NCBI GenBank assembly: GCA_016710385.1
Contig: JADJVX010000017.1
Coordinates: forward strand, 62,001-126,000
Length of the DNA stretch: 64,000 nt
Source: Actinomycetales bacterium
Lineage (GTDB): Bacteria > Actinomycetota > Actinomycetes > Actinomycetales > Dermatophilaceae
Direction: 5' to 3'
Shown here one piece after another: positions 38,296 through 46,636 of the stretch. Numbering within the stretch: the stretch's first letter is position 1; every line of letters begins with the position of its first letter. The notes beneath the pieces are model-generated. The model was not told where the DNA came from, searched no databases, and saw only the letters and a program-made list of their open reading frames with translations. The translations under genes were made by a program, and so were the position numbers.

Positions 38296-38386
38296 AGCGC
38301 AACTCTATGGCTGACCACCGTCCGCTGGCTCGCCGGACCCGCCGGACTCCGGCGCCCGCGCGATCTTGGCCGCGGGCTAGCCGAAC

Positions 38387-38415
38387 GGGGCCCCCGGATC
38401 GTGTCCGGGGGCCCC
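38387..38415 (-). terminator. Strong terminator hairpin after the M6 protease gene
   Basis: GGGGCCCCCGGA (38387-38398) and TCCGGGGGCCCC (38404-38415) form a perfect 12-bp stem with a 5-base loop, 25 bases past the protease stop codon. No T tract is present, which is common for actinobacterial terminators. Confidence 0.8.
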
Positions 38416-38440
38416 GCGCATCGTCGTGGTGCCGATGTGA

Positions 38441-40861
38441 CTACTTGGGCGCCACCGTGATGTTGAGGTGTCCACCGTTGCTCACGGCGCCGTTGACGGT
38501 GACGGTGGTGCCTGTCTTGGGCACCTGAACCCCCACCCAGCCAGGCTGGTAGCGGCCCACATGCGCACCCGTGGTCGCGTGCGAGTCGGCGAGGAACCAC
38601 CAGTTCTTGGTGTCGTCAAAGGTCGGCACCGCGGGCGCGGACGCGATCGTGCTCGCGACGCTGTCCTTGTGCACGGTGATCGCGTCGGTGGCCTCGACCC
38701 CGAAGGTGGAGTCATAGGACTGCAACCGCGGCCGCATCAACTGACCGTCGGCCCAGTGCGACAGCGTCGGGTGAGCGTCGATCGGGAGCACGAGCCCCTG
38801 GCCGGGGTGGTCACCGACGTTGTTGTCCGCCTGCGAGGAGTCCCAGTACCAGAGCAGCAAGCCGTTCTGGTAGGGGTAGGTCTCCACCCAGTCCGGCCGA
38901 CTGTCGAGGAACCCGAAGTTGTATGCCGTGCGCAGCGACGCGTCGTAGCCGTCGTACTGACGGTTCTCGGCGACATAGGCGTTGAAGTACGACTTCTCGT
39001 TCGTCGATCCGGTGCGGACGAAACCGTTGAGAGCCCAGCCCTCATCAGTCTCGGCCGTGCCGACGATCGTGCCGTTGACGGCGATCTGGTCGGCGAAGAA
39101 GCCGGTCTGGGATACCGCCGCGTCGGTCTGGTAACGGAACCGCAGGGCAGTCGTGCCTGCCGGGAGGGTTGCCGTGAGGTCGACCCAGGACGCCGGGAAG
39201 CCGGACGTCGTGCCGGTGATCCCGGTGTGGCTCGGGTTGTTGCTGTTGGGGTCAGTCGCCCGGGAGAGCGACGTGTTGACCGGCGTCCAGGTGGCGCCGT
39301 CAGCCGACGCCTCGAGGAATGCGTAGTCCCAGTCCTCTTCGATGTCGTACTTCACCTTGGCGGTGAGGCTCGTCCCGGAGATCCCGGACTTCGTCATCGT
39401 CGTGTTGAGGTTGTCCCCGGACGTGGACCAGAACATCTGGCTGCCTGCCGCCGTCGCACCGAGGTCGATGTTGACCTTCTTGTCCGGAAGCACGACGAAG
39501 ACCGCCTGTGCGCTCTTGGTCGCCGGGGTGTTCGGGCCGAGCTTGTGGGTCGACTTCTGGCCGGCGCGCGCGACCTCGTAGAACGGACCCTTGCCACCCT
39601 GCGGAGCCAGCCAGCCAAGCTGGAGCAACTCCCAGGCCGACAGGTCGGTCGGAGCGTCACCGATGCCGTCAAGGCTGCCCGTGCCGATGTTTGCGCCCGA
39701 GGACATCAGCGTCCAGAACGCCGTGCTGTTTTCGGCGCCACCGGTGTTGCCCGACGTGTCGTAGAGGTCCGGCAGGCCGAGGTCATGTCCGTATTCGTGG
39801 ACGAAAACGCCCAAACCGCCGTTCTCCGGCTGGATCGTGTAATCGCCGACCCAGACCCCCGTGGCGTTGTTGGGAACGAGCGACGAGCTCACCAGACCGG
39901 CATTGGTGCCGATGTTGACACCGGGCAGCCCGCCGGGGCCGCCGCCTTGCAGGTTGGCATACCAGCGGTGGCTCCAAATGGCGTCGGTGCCCTGGTTGGG
40001 GTCACCCGCAGCCTCGTCGCCGCCGGCGTGGACGATCTGGAAGTGGTCGATGAAGCCGTCGGGCTCGGTGAACACGCCGTCGCCGTCGATGTCGTAGCGG
40101 TCGTAGACGTCGAAGGTCTTCAGGTAGTCGGTGATCTCGGCCATCGACTTGCCTGAGGCGAGCTGGTTGTTGACCCAGACGGCCATGGCGTCACGGATGA
40201 GGGCCTTGGTCGTGTTGCAGACGATGCCGCCGCAGTAGTTGCGACCGTAGAGCGCTTCGTTGAAGGGCACCTTGACCCACTCGGTGACGGCTCCGTCGAC
40301 GGAGTACCGGCCCGATGACTGGGTCTGGTAGTACTTCGCCATCCGGGTGAAGTACATGTCCTGATAGTGGGCCTGGTTGTAGTCGGCCTTCCACAGGGTG
40401 GAGTTGTCGACCGAACGATCCGGCTGCGGGATCTCGTTGCGCAGCGGCCCGGTGACGTCGGTGGCGGTGCCGTCCTTCGGTGGCCCCTGGAAGATCGCGT
40501 TGGGGTACTGCTGGTCGCCGAACTCGGCGAGGATGACGAAAACTCGGTCGGTGCCCTCCCGCTCGAGGTCGACGTACTGGCCCTTGGCGACTTTGACGAC
40601 CTTGCCCTGGGCTGCGGGTTCACCGTTGAGCCGCTGAGACAGCGCGGTCTGGCGCAGAGCGTCCTTCTTGACCGTCTGCGGCGACCTCAGGTTGTCCGAA
40701 CTGTTGGCCGGCGCGCTCGACTCTAGAGTCGCGACGGGGCCACCCTTGCTCGAAGCGGCCGTGGAGGTCGGTGCACTGACAACGGCACCGGCAAGCACCA
40801 ACCCACCCACTGCGCCGAGACCGACGACGCGTCGCCCGACGCGTCCGGATCTGCGAATCAC
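38441..40861 (-). CDS. Secreted M6-family metalloprotease (immune inhibitor A type)
   Basis: An 806-residue exported protein. N-terminal signal: Arg-rich start followed by VVGLGAVGGLVLAGAVVSAP and cleavage near STAASS. The M6 catalytic site VFVHEYGHDLGLPDLYD has the HExxH zinc motif with a third ligand Asp. Preceding it are NYCGGIVCN and acidic DIDGDGVFTEPDG, a calcium-binding type loop. The C-terminal part has the InhA VEG-like and beta-rich domains. GTG at 40861 follows AAGGGGA, which sets the start. It is a degradative or host-interaction exoprotease; no immunity or secretion partner is adjacent. The 166 bases upstream, up to ftsK, hold its promoter region and no gene. Confidence 0.92.
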   Translation of the reverse strand: MIRRSGRVGRRVVGLGAVGGLVLAGAVVSAPTSTAASSKGGPVATLESSAPANSSDNLRSPQTVKKDALRQTALSQRLNGEPAAQGKVVKVAKGQYVDLEREGTDRVFVILAEFGDQQYPNAIFQGPPKDGTATDVTGPLRNEIPQPDRSVDNSTLWKADYNQAHYQDMYFTRMAKYYQTQSSGRYSVDGAVTEWVKVPFNEALYGRNYCGGIVCNTTKALIRDAMAVWVNNQLASGKSMAEITDYLKTFDVYDRYDIDGDGVFTEPDGFIDHFQIVHAGGDEAAGDPNQGTDAIWSHRWYANLQGGGPGGLPGVNIGTNAGLVSSSLVPNNATGVWVGDYTIQPENGGLGVFVHEYGHDLGLPDLYDTSGNTGGAENSTAFWTLMSSGANIGTGSLDGIGDAPTDLSAWELLQLGWLAPQGGKGPFYEVARAGQKSTHKLGPNTPATKSAQAVFVVLPDKKVNIDLGATAAGSQMFWSTSGDNLNTTMTKSGISGTSLTAKVKYDIEEDWDYAFLEASADGATWTPVNTSLSRATDPNSNNPSHTGITGTTSGFPASWVDLTATLPAGTTALRFRYQTDAAVSQTGFFADQIAVNGTIVGTAETDEGWALNGFVRTGSTNEKSYFNAYVAENRQYDGYDASLRTAYNFGFLDSRPDWVETYPYQNGLLLWYWDSSQADNNVGDHPGQGLVLPIDAHPTLSHWADGQLMRPRLQSYDSTFGVEATDAITVHKDSVASTIASAPAVPTFDDTKNWWFLADSHATTGAHVGRYQPGWVGVQVPKTGTTVTVNGAVSNGGHLNITVAPK

Positions 40862-41027
40862 GACATCCCCTTTGCGGAGAGAAACCTGCGCAGCCACTGC
40901 CCAGTGCCCAGCGCAGACCGGCGGGACACCGGTCATCTGCACAGCATGGACCCGAAATCTCGGATAATCCAGATGCCTGAGTTCAGCAATTCGCAAATTC
41001 TTACGGCAGGGGCGGCCGATCGGTCGC

Positions 41028-43769
41028 TCAGTCGCGCCCGGTCAGACCCCAGGCGTCTTCGTCACCATCGCTGGTCTCGGCCGGATCGGCCCACCCCTCA
41101 CCGGCGGCACGGAGGTCGGATCGGCCGGCGAGCGGATCGCTGGCATACCGTCCCGGCGTGGCCTCGGCGACCGTCCGCGCATCTGCGTCGAGTGGGTATG
41201 CCGTGTCGTCGTCCCACTCCGGCGGCGGGTCGTCCCCGCGCAGCAGCGCCAGCGTCGCCGGCAAGTCGTCCGGTTTGACCAAGACGTCACGTGCCTTGGA
41301 GCCCTCCGACGGGCCGACGATGCCGCGCGACTCCATGAGGTCCATGAGCCGGCCGGCCTTGGCGAAGCCCACCCGCAGCTTGCGCTGCAGCATCGAGGTC
41401 GAGCCGAACTGAGTCGTGACGACGAGCTCGGTGGCCTGCAACAACACGTCGAGGTCGTCGCCGATGTCGTCGTCGACCTGCTTCTTGGCCGCGACCACGG
41501 TGACGTCCTCGCGGTACTGGGGTTTGAGCTGCTCGGTCACCGACTTCACGACGGCGTGGATCTCCGACTCGGTCACCCACGCGCCCTGCACCCGGATCGG
41601 CTTGCTCGACCCCATCGGCAGGAAGAGCGCGTCACCCTGCCCGACCAGCTTCTCCGCGCCCGGCTGGTCGAGGACGACTCGGCTGTCGGCCAACGACGAG
41701 GTCGCGAAAGCCATCCGCGAGGGCACATTGGCCTTGATGAGACCGGTGACGACGTCGACTGACGGACGCTGGGTCGCCAGCACGAGGTGGATACCCGCAG
41801 CACGGGCCAGCTGGGTGATCCGGACGATGGACTCCTCGACATCGCGGGGGGCGACCATCATGAGGTCGGCCAGCTCGTCGACGATGACCAACAGATACGG
41901 GTATGCCGTGATGACCCGCTCCGAGCCGGGCAGCGGCTTGACCTGGCCCGCACGAACGGCCTTGTTGAAGTCGTCGATGTGCTTAAACCCGAAGCCGGCG
42001 AGGTCGTCGTAGCGCTGGTCCATCTCGCGGACCACCCACTGCAGCGCCTCGGCCGCCTTCTTGGGGTTGGTGATGATCGGGGTGATGAGGTGCGGGATGC
42101 CGTCATATGCCGTGAGCTCCACGCGCTTGGGGTCCACGAGGATCATCCGGACCTCTTCGGGGGTGGCCCGCATGAGGATCGAGGTGATCATCGAGTTGAC
42201 GAAGCTCGACTTGCCCGCGCCCGTCGCGCCAGCGACGAGCAGGTGCGGCATCTTGGCGAGGTTGGCGATGACATAGCCGCCCTCGACGTCCTTGCCCACG
42301 CCCATGACCATGGGGTGCTGGTTGCCGCGAGCTGTCTGGCTGCGCAGCACATCGCCCAACGACACGGTCTCGCGGTCGGTGTTGGGGATCTCGATCCCGA
42401 TGGCGGACTTGCCCGGGATAGGACTGAGGATCCGCACGTCGGCTGACGCCACGGCATACGCGATATTGCGCGAGAGCGCGGTGACCCGCTCGACCTTGGT
42501 CGCCGGACCGAGTTCCACCTCGTAGCGCGTCACGGTCGGTCCGCGGGTGAACCCCGTGACGGCAGCATCGATCTCGAACTGCTCGAAGACCTGCCCCAGC
42601 GCTTCCAGGACGCGATCGTTGGCCGCGCTGCGGGCCTTGTGCGGAGGTCCGGGGGCCAGCAGCGCCTGGTCGGGCAGCAGGTAGGCGACATCTCCCGAGA
42701 GCTGCAGCTGCTCGGCCCGCAGCGGCAGCGTCGAGATCGCGGGGGCCTTGAGCTCGGGCTTGGGCTTGCCGGCGACCAGTGGCTGGGTCGCTGCTTCCGC
42801 CGACCGGTCGGCGGAAGGCGTCGGTCGCTTCTGGCCGGGGCGTAGCGGCTTGCCGTCGGCACCCACCGGGGCGATCTCGGCGGCCTGGACGAAGGCTTCG
42901 TCCCCGACCCGCTGTTCGAGCACCTCCGCGGCGAGCCGGGCACGACGCGACCGGGCCGCCGTCGTCGAAACCGCGCCGCCCTGAGTCGGGGTCGCCTCAT
43001 CCACGGTCGGGTCGCCGGTCGGGCGGCGTCCAAGAACGCGATCGCGAGCCACGCGCAGGCGCGTCGGGATCATCCGCACCGGGGTGGCCGTGAGAACCAA
43101 CACGCCGAAGAAGCCGAGCAGGAGCAGCAGGATGAGAGCGCCCACCGAAGAGACCGCGGCCGCCACCGGGCTGGACGCGAGGAATCCGATGATCCCGCCG
43201 GCTGCGCGCATCGCGTTCGCTCCCCCAGGGGGGGTCGGTATGCCGTCGGCCAGGTGCGCGATGCCGCTTGCCGAGACGGTGAGTGCCAGGGTGCCGATCA
43301 GGAGGCGGTTGGTCACGTCGTCGTCTTGCGGAGCACGCAGCAGGCGCAGTCCCAAGGCGAGCAGGACCAGTGGAACGGCATACGCGATCCGGCCGAGCGT
43401 GCCGGCGACGATGGCGTGGACGACATCGCCGATCACACCGGGGAATCCCCACCACTCGCGCGCGGCGACCACAACGGCCAGGCCGATCAGGGCGAAGCCC
43501 ACCCCGTCACGGCGGTGCTCGGGCTCAAGATCGCGCGCGGAGGTGCCGACCTTGCGCACCGCGCCGCCCGCGAGGTGCGACACGCCCATCCAGGTCGAAC
43601 GGACCGCGCGGAGGGGCAGCGGCAGGCCGCCCGAGCGGGTCTTCGAACCGCGGGCTGCCGGTGCCTTGCGCGCTGGTGAGGCCTTGGGACGGGCCGTGCT
43701 GCGCGGCGTCGCCGAGCTACGGCCCGCGGTGGAGGCGCGCGAGGACGCCGAGGATGGACGGGTCGCCAT
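41028..43769 (-). CDS. ftsK: DNA translocase FtsK
   Basis: A 913-residue protein. After an Arg/Ser/Ala-rich start there are four or five membrane helices (FALIGLAVVVAAREWWGF, then about residues 125-235), a variable linker, and the motor with Walker A VAGATGAGKSSFVNSM and Walker B YLLVIVDELADLMM. The C-terminal gamma winged helix is RKLRVGFAKAGRLMDLMESR. It pumps DNA during chromosome segregation and dimer resolution. ATG at 43769. It carries five or six copies of the 9-mer repeat, the densest gene in the window. It lies between rnj-dapA and rimO as in most actinobacteria. Confidence 0.97.
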   Translation of the reverse strand: MATRPSSASSRASTAGRSSATPRSTARPKASPARKAPAARGSKTRSGGLPLPLRAVRSTWMGVSHLAGGAVRKVGTSARDLEPEHRRDGVGFALIGLAVVVAAREWWGFPGVIGDVVHAIVAGTLGRIAYAVPLVLLALGLRLLRAPQDDDVTNRLLIGTLALTVSASGIAHLADGIPTPPGGANAMRAAGGIIGFLASSPVAAAVSSVGALILLLLLGFFGVLVLTATPVRMIPTRLRVARDRVLGRRPTGDPTVDEATPTQGGAVSTTAARSRRARLAAEVLEQRVGDEAFVQAAEIAPVGADGKPLRPGQKRPTPSADRSAEAATQPLVAGKPKPELKAPAISTLPLRAEQLQLSGDVAYLLPDQALLAPGPPHKARSAANDRVLEALGQVFEQFEIDAAVTGFTRGPTVTRYEVELGPATKVERVTALSRNIAYAVASADVRILSPIPGKSAIGIEIPNTDRETVSLGDVLRSQTARGNQHPMVMGVGKDVEGGYVIANLAKMPHLLVAGATGAGKSSFVNSMITSILMRATPEEVRMILVDPKRVELTAYDGIPHLITPIITNPKKAAEALQWVVREMDQRYDDLAGFGFKHIDDFNKAVRAGQVKPLPGSERVITAYPYLLVIVDELADLMMVAPRDVEESIVRITQLARAAGIHLVLATQRPSVDVVTGLIKANVPSRMAFATSSLADSRVVLDQPGAEKLVGQGDALFLPMGSSKPIRVQGAWVTESEIHAVVKSVTEQLKPQYREDVTVVAAKKQVDDDIGDDLDVLLQATELVVTTQFGSTSMLQRKLRVGFAKAGRLMDLMESRGIVGPSEGSKARDVLVKPDDLPATLALLRGDDPPPEWDDDTAYPLDADARTVAEATPGRYASDPLAGRSDLRAAGEGWADPAETSDGDEDAWGLTGRD

Positions 43770-43888
43770 GCTCCGGAGGGTACGCGACAGCCACTCCAGA
43801 CACACGTGTCACACGCGCATCAGGCGTCGACTTTCCTGTAGCGCTCGTTCCGACGGTGTCTCAGCGCCCGGGATGCACTGGCACGGGC

Positions 43889-43918
43889 TTGCAACCCAAC
43901 ATTAGGTCACGTTATGTT
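43889..43918 (+). promoter_or_regulatory. Promoter of the SAM-IV riboswitch transcript
   Basis: -35 TTGCAA (43889-43894) and -10 TATGTT (43913-43918), 18-base spacer, predicted start at about 43925, immediately before the riboswitch. Confidence 0.6.
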
Positions 43919-43926
43919 TATCCCAA

Positions 43927-44044
43927 GGTCATGAGCGTCAGCGCCGCAGCTCCGGCTCGCTGACCGGCAACCCTCCATCGCGTTGGGGTGCCCCGGATGA
44001 CGACCCGGCCCGAGCGCACAGCACGGGCAAGCGCGAACCGGCTG
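43927..44044 (+). ncRNA. SAM-IV riboswitch
   Basis: The segment starts GGTCATGAGCGTCAGCG and continues CTCGCTGACCGGCAACCCTC, then GGGGTGCCCCGGATGACGACC. These are the conserved blocks of the actinobacterial SAM-IV riboswitch: the P1 stem GGTCAT with ATGACGACC, the GGCAACCCTC and GGGGTGCC core strands, and a 3' structured extension (GAGCGCACAGCACGGGC) that is typical of SAM-IV rather than SAM-I. It lies directly upstream of the class V aminotransferase gene, so S-adenosylmethionine is expected to repress that gene. Confidence 0.88.
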
Positions 44045-44066
44045 CGGCCGGAGGGAAGAGACGAGG

Positions 44067-45440
44067 ATGACCGCCACTCTCGAGGCGCCGGCCGCGCTCT
44101 GCGCCGGTGTCCCGGCGACGGCCACCGACGGCTTACAGGTGCCCGTGCCCAACGGCTGGATCGACTACGCAAACTTCGATCACGCGGCGTCGACTCCCGC
44201 CTTGCGCAGCGTCATGGCCGCGGTGGAGCGTGTGGTGTCTGGCTACGGATCGGTGCATCGCGGCAACGGACACCCCAGCCGGATGACCTCGCGGGGGTAC
44301 GACGCGGCGCGCGAGGAGGTCGGGCGGTTCGTCGGGGTCCGCGACGACGACCACGTCGTCTTCACCCGCAACACCACAGACGCCTGGAATCTGCTGTCCC
44401 ATGCGCTCCCCCAGGACACCACCGTCGTCGCTTTCGCGTCGGAGCATCATTCGACGCTGCTGCCATGGGGAGCCCACCGGACCGTCACCCTCGGTGTCCC
44501 CGCGACCGTGGCGGACGGCATACGGGCCTTGGACGCCGCGCTCGGCGCGGTGACCACGCAGCACTGCCTCGTCGTCGTCGCCGGCGCCTCCAACGTCACC
44601 GGTGAGGTGTGGCCGATTGCCGAGATCGTCGCCGTAGCGCGTCGCCACGGCGCCCGGGTCGCCCTTGACGCCGCCCAGCTGGCGCCCCACCGCCGCATCG
44701 ACCTGGCCGCCTGGGACGTCGACTATGTCGCCTTCTCGGGCCACAAGGTCTATGCCCCCTACGGCACCGGAGTCCTGGCCGGACGGGGCGATTGGCTCGA
44801 CACCGCCGCCCCGTATCTGCCAGGGGGCGGGGCGACGGTGTCGGTCACCGCGTCCGAGGTGGTCTGGGCCATTGGACCCGAGCGGCACGAGGGTGGGACC
44901 CCGAACGTCGTCGGCACCGTGGCCCTGGCCGCTGCTTGCGCGGCCCTGCAGGAACACCGCGCCGACATCGCGCTCTACGAGCACGCTCTGGGTGCCCGGC
45001 TGCGGCGCGGGCTGGCCGCCATCCCCGGCGTTCATCTGCACACCTTGTTCGGCTCTGCGGTCGATCAGGTCGCGGTGGTGGCGTTCACGGTCGACGGTCT
45101 GGACGCCGGTGTGGTGTCGGCGGCACTCTCCGCGGAGTACGGCATCGGGGTGCGGGACGGACGCTTCTGCGCACATCGGCTGGTCGACCACCTCTTGGCC
45201 GGGCAGTCGGGGACGGTGGGTGCCGGAGGGCAGTCCGGTATGCCGTCCGGCCGCCCCCGCGAGGTAGCCGCAGTGCGCGCGAGCCTCGGGCTGGCCACCC
45301 GCCCGCACCATGTCGAGCGGCTCATCGCGGCAGTCGCCGACCTGGCCACTCGGGGCCCGGCGCTGCGCTATGTGCGGTCCGGCGCTGGATGGGAGCTTCC
45401 CGACGTGTCCGGACCGGCGACCGGCGCCCGTCTGTGGTGA
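44067..45440 (+). CDS. Class V aminotransferase, cysteine-desulfurase-like, SAM-IV controlled
   Basis: A 457-residue PLP enzyme of the class V fold. IDYANFDHAASTP, NTTDAWNLLSHALP, the Asp in ALDAAQLAPH and the Schiff-base Lys in FSGHKVYAPYGTGVL are clear; VRDGRFCAHRL supplies a Cys in the SufS/NifS catalytic-loop position. The C-terminal extension (about residues 395-457) is unusual. No sufBCD genes are nearby. Being behind a SAM-IV riboswitch it is more likely part of methionine/sulfur recycling than of iron-sulfur assembly; that is inference. ATG at 44067. Confidence 0.87.
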   Translation: MTATLEAPAALCAGVPATATDGLQVPVPNGWIDYANFDHAASTPALRSVMAAVERVVSGYGSVHRGNGHPSRMTSRGYDAAREEVGRFVGVRDDDHVVFTRNTTDAWNLLSHALPQDTTVVAFASEHHSTLLPWGAHRTVTLGVPATVADGIRALDAALGAVTTQHCLVVVAGASNVTGEVWPIAEIVAVARRHGARVALDAAQLAPHRRIDLAAWDVDYVAFSGHKVYAPYGTGVLAGRGDWLDTAAPYLPGGGATVSVTASEVVWAIGPERHEGGTPNVVGTVALAAACAALQEHRADIALYEHALGARLRRGLAAIPGVHLHTLFGSAVDQVAVVAFTVDGLDAGVVSAALSAEYGIGVRDGRFCAHRLVDHLLAGQSGTVGAGGQSGMPSGRPREVAAVRASLGLATRPHHVERLIAAVADLATRGPALRYVRSGAGWELPDVSGPATGARLW

Positions 45441-45492
45441 GCAGGGGCCGGGTCGAGCACGGACCTACCCCGACCGACGCCAGGGCCAACCG

Positions 45493-46377
45493 TCACTGGC
45501 AGATCGTCAGATCTCCCACGACGACCCACTGCTGGTGACCTTGAGCGTTCGGAGGATTCAGGTATTCAGCCAGGCCCGAGTACCGCATGGTGAACGAGGT
45601 CGCGCCACCCATGGTCAGTTGCACGAGGACGTTTCGATTGCCGGTCGCGGTTGGGAAGTTGGCGCCACGCCACACATACTGGCCCAGGCCACTGATGCTC
45701 TGCGATGACGCCCCCGTCGACGGCGTTGCCAGCGAGGTCCCCTTGACCAGGTTGCTCCCCGCGGTGGTGTCATCGGTCGCCGTGACGACGGCCGCTTTGT
45801 CGAAGGACACCGCGTCGACGTAGGAGCTGACAGCGGTCCCTGTCGTTCGGGTGAGGTCGTAGATCGTGAAGGAGACCGACTGCACCGGGATCCCGAAATT
45901 GAAGGTGACCTCCTCCTGGGCCGGCGCGCTGACACTCGCGGCCTGCGCCAACACCAGCCCCGGCTGCGCGCCTGGGATGCTGAAGCCGTTATACGGCTGG
46001 GTCCCGATGCTGAAGTCACCGTAAGCATCGGTGCGACTGAATGTTGTGGCGGAGCTGTTGACGCTCATGGGGTACCCACTCTGTCGCCGCTGGGTCACAC
46101 TGGTGGCCAATGGCGTGGGACAGGTCCCCCCCGTGGATGGAACGGAGCCTGCCCGCGCCCAGTCCAAGCTGGTGTTGTTCGAGTTGGCCGGTGTGTGGGT
46201 GAGGAACCCCTGGGCGCTGTTCCAGACCAGGGAAAAGCACGACCCTGGACAGATCACCACGGACGACGCGGCCGCAGGTGCTTGTGCCGCCATGACCACG
46301 GCAGGGACGGCCCAGACCGCCCCCTGGGTGAGCGTGCGACGACTAACTCGCGGCACCCTCGATGAGCCCTCAGACAT
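45493..46377 (-). CDS. Tat-exported protein of unknown function
   Basis: A 294-residue secreted protein. The N-terminus has a twin-arginine motif VSRRTLTQGAVW followed by AVPAVVMAAQAPAAA, a Tat-type signal with AxA cleavage. The mature part is Ser/Thr/Gly-rich, beta-strand-like, with a disulfide-capable CPGSC near its start and C-terminal VVVGDLTICQ. No enzymatic motif is visible; it may be a surface or matrix protein. ATG at 46377. The leader contains a large hairpin (46421-46473), and a -10 TATAGT lies at 46483-46488 on the - strand. It is convergent with the desulfurase-like gene. Confidence 0.75.
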   Translation of the reverse strand: MSEGSSRVPRVSRRTLTQGAVWAVPAVVMAAQAPAAASSVVICPGSCFSLVWNSAQGFLTHTPANSNNTSLDWARAGSVPSTGGTCPTPLATSVTQRRQSGYPMSVNSSATTFSRTDAYGDFSIGTQPYNGFSIPGAQPGLVLAQAASVSAPAQEEVTFNFGIPVQSVSFTIYDLTRTTGTAVSSYVDAVSFDKAAVVTATDDTTAGSNLVKGTSLATPSTGASSQSISGLGQYVWRGANFPTATGNRNVLVQLTMGGATSFTMRYSGLAEYLNPPNAQGHQQWVVVGDLTICQ

Positions 46378-46420
46378 AACGTGCAACCCCCACCCCGACT
46401 TTTTTGTGACCGCTTTGGCA

Positions 46421-46473
46421 ACTCCCCGCGAGCGCCGTGCCCCAGCACGCCCCCCGAGCGGTGTGCGGGGAGT
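46421..46473 (-). other. Stable hairpin in the 5' leader of the Tat-exported protein gene
   Basis: ACTCCCCGC (46421-46429) and GCGGGGAGT (46465-46473) form a perfect 9-bp stem; within the loop CGTGC-CCCA-GCACG forms a second hairpin. The element lies between a candidate -10 (46483-46488) and the start codon (46377), so it would be in the mRNA leader. There is no T tract after it in the - direction. Confidence 0.5.
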
Positions 46474-46636
46474 CGATGGATAACTATACCCATGTTATTG
46501 AACGTAGTCCACGATCAACCACCGAGACCTCGCGTGGCTCGGCGACCAGGGACCGGGGATGGGCGCAACCGCCCGCACCTGGCAAGGCGGATCGAGGCGC
46601 CGACATGTGTTGCCAGCGGCCGGCAGGTGGGTGCCG

